In this document: positions 63,259 through 64,000 of the stretch, piece by piece
How the letters are laid out: the number at the start of each line of letters is the position of its first letter
Position numbering within the stretch: position 1 is the stretch's first letter
Assembly (NCBI GenBank): GCA_033980235.1
Contig: CM067072.1
Coordinates: 17,611,047-17,675,046 of the forward strand
DNA length: 64,000 bases
Reading direction: 5' to 3'
DNA from: Diadema setosum
Lineage: Eukaryota > Echinodermata > Echinoidea > Diadematoida > Diadematidae
Translations under genes and position numbers: made by a program
Notes under the pieces: model-generated
Seen by the model: the letters and a program-made list of their open reading frames with translations, nothing else
Told to the model about the DNA's origin: nothing
Databases searched by the model: none

Positions 63259-63850
63259 CGATAGATGGATGCGTGTGTGATGGTTGTGTTAGCATTTGGG
63301 TTAGGATGCGAGTGTATTTGAATACTTTTATACATCGATAAAATGAATGCAGGTTTTATCATTTTACGCAGTCACCCTTGGGTCAAGCAAGTAAACGAAA
63401 GATCCTTTTCATTTTCAGACCAAGAGCATCAACAAACAGAGATGATGATTAGATGCTGTCATTCATATCTTAAAGCCACTGTTTACCATTTGCAGATGAA
63501 AAAAAAAACAGCTTTAGTGTTTCAAAATAGTTTGAAAGTGTAGTTTTAAAAATGTTAATCAGAATAATCAATGATAAATATTGTTAAATATACAAAATGT
63601 GAACAATAGTTTTATCAAAATCGTTTCTTGAATAAATCATCTACAGTTAGCCTATGGTTTATTGACAAAATTAATGATATCTCCTTATATTTGTGGCTTT
63701 ATTGCAAAATCTACATATGGTAGGATATTTTGTGATACAAAATAACCTATACATATACATCAAATGTGATAACTCTAACATTCTTTAATCACTGCTCCCA
63801 ATGGTAGAGAGTGGCTTTAAGCAATCGTTGATACACATCCTATTCCTGAA
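63245..63850. other. No gene seen
   Basis: AT-rich, no features recognised. Confidence 0.5.
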
Positions 63851-63870
63851 GGGGGGGGGGGGGGGGGGGG
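63851..63870. repeat. G20 homopolymer
   Basis: Twenty consecutive G residues, the longest G/C homopolymer in the window. Confidence 0.95.
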
Positions 63871-64000
63871 CTTGAAACAATTGGATCTTATGCCTTTTGT
63901 TCCAACAATTACATTATTTTGGACCGCGTATATATACATGGAGCATTTGGCACTTATTTGCGCTGTTTATCAATTTATTTTTAATTTGTTATCTGTTTAT

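Larger units (their letters stand above)
37482..64000 (+). other. Intron 1 of the DMRTA-like gene (runs off the window), repeat-rich
   Basis: This stretch holds no exon I can recognise. It contains microsatellites, retrotransposon tails, hairpins and a recent 2-kb tandem duplication. The intron assignment is an inference from the donor at 37482 and the missing second exon. If the DMA exon lies in a short open stretch I overlooked, or the transcript uses an early alternative end, the intron would be shorter. Confidence 0.55.

Overview
This window looks like nuclear DNA from a marine deuterostome invertebrate, most likely an echinoderm such as a sea urchin. The organism is an inference. The grounds are an AT-rich and gene-poor background, many long (TG)n, (TA)n and (GATA)n microsatellites, a CR1/Jockey-type non-LTR retrotransposon, several short inverted-repeat transposons, and one animal developmental gene split by an intron. 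There are no operons, no bacterial-style dense genes, and no rRNA or CRISPR array.

Only one host gene can be supported: the first coding exon of a DM-domain transcription factor of the DMRTA (Dmrt4/5) type, at 36998-37481 on the + strand. It ends in a clear splice donor. The second exon, which in this family carries the DMA motif, was not found. Intron 1 therefore probably runs from 37482 past the end of the window, making it longer than 26 kb. About 36 kb of gene-poor DNA lies upstream. Scattered GC-richer, repeat-poor islands (for example 15400-15900, 19130-19900, 30770-30890, 57160-57340) are candidate regulatory DNA.

The second coding feature is an almost intact non-LTR retrotransposon (about 9600-13170). 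It has an endonuclease half (9697-11079) and a reverse transcriptase half (11072-12667), separated only by a one-base reading-frame break at an A7 run. Its 3' side is followed by AT-rich tandem repeats and an imperfect hairpin (13331-13451).

The remaining structure is repeats. There is a 1.4 kb array of a degenerate 20-bp minisatellite (about 21125-22520). A 15-bp minisatellite of exactly 20 units (32207-32506) abuts a short inverted-repeat transposon (32057-32204). A TTAA-flanked fold-back element (34597-34987) fits the Kolobok/T2 type. A perfect 43-bp inverted repeat sits between two (TA)n arrays (17423-17520), and a 30-bp-arm hairpin lies at 44204-44272. Within the DMRT intron there is a very recent direct tandem duplication (50005-51769 and 51770-53911) in which one copy carries 395 bp that the other lacks.

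I did not find a convincing new multi-gene system. The observations most worth following are the tandem duplication, the long hairpins and the DMRT locus architecture.
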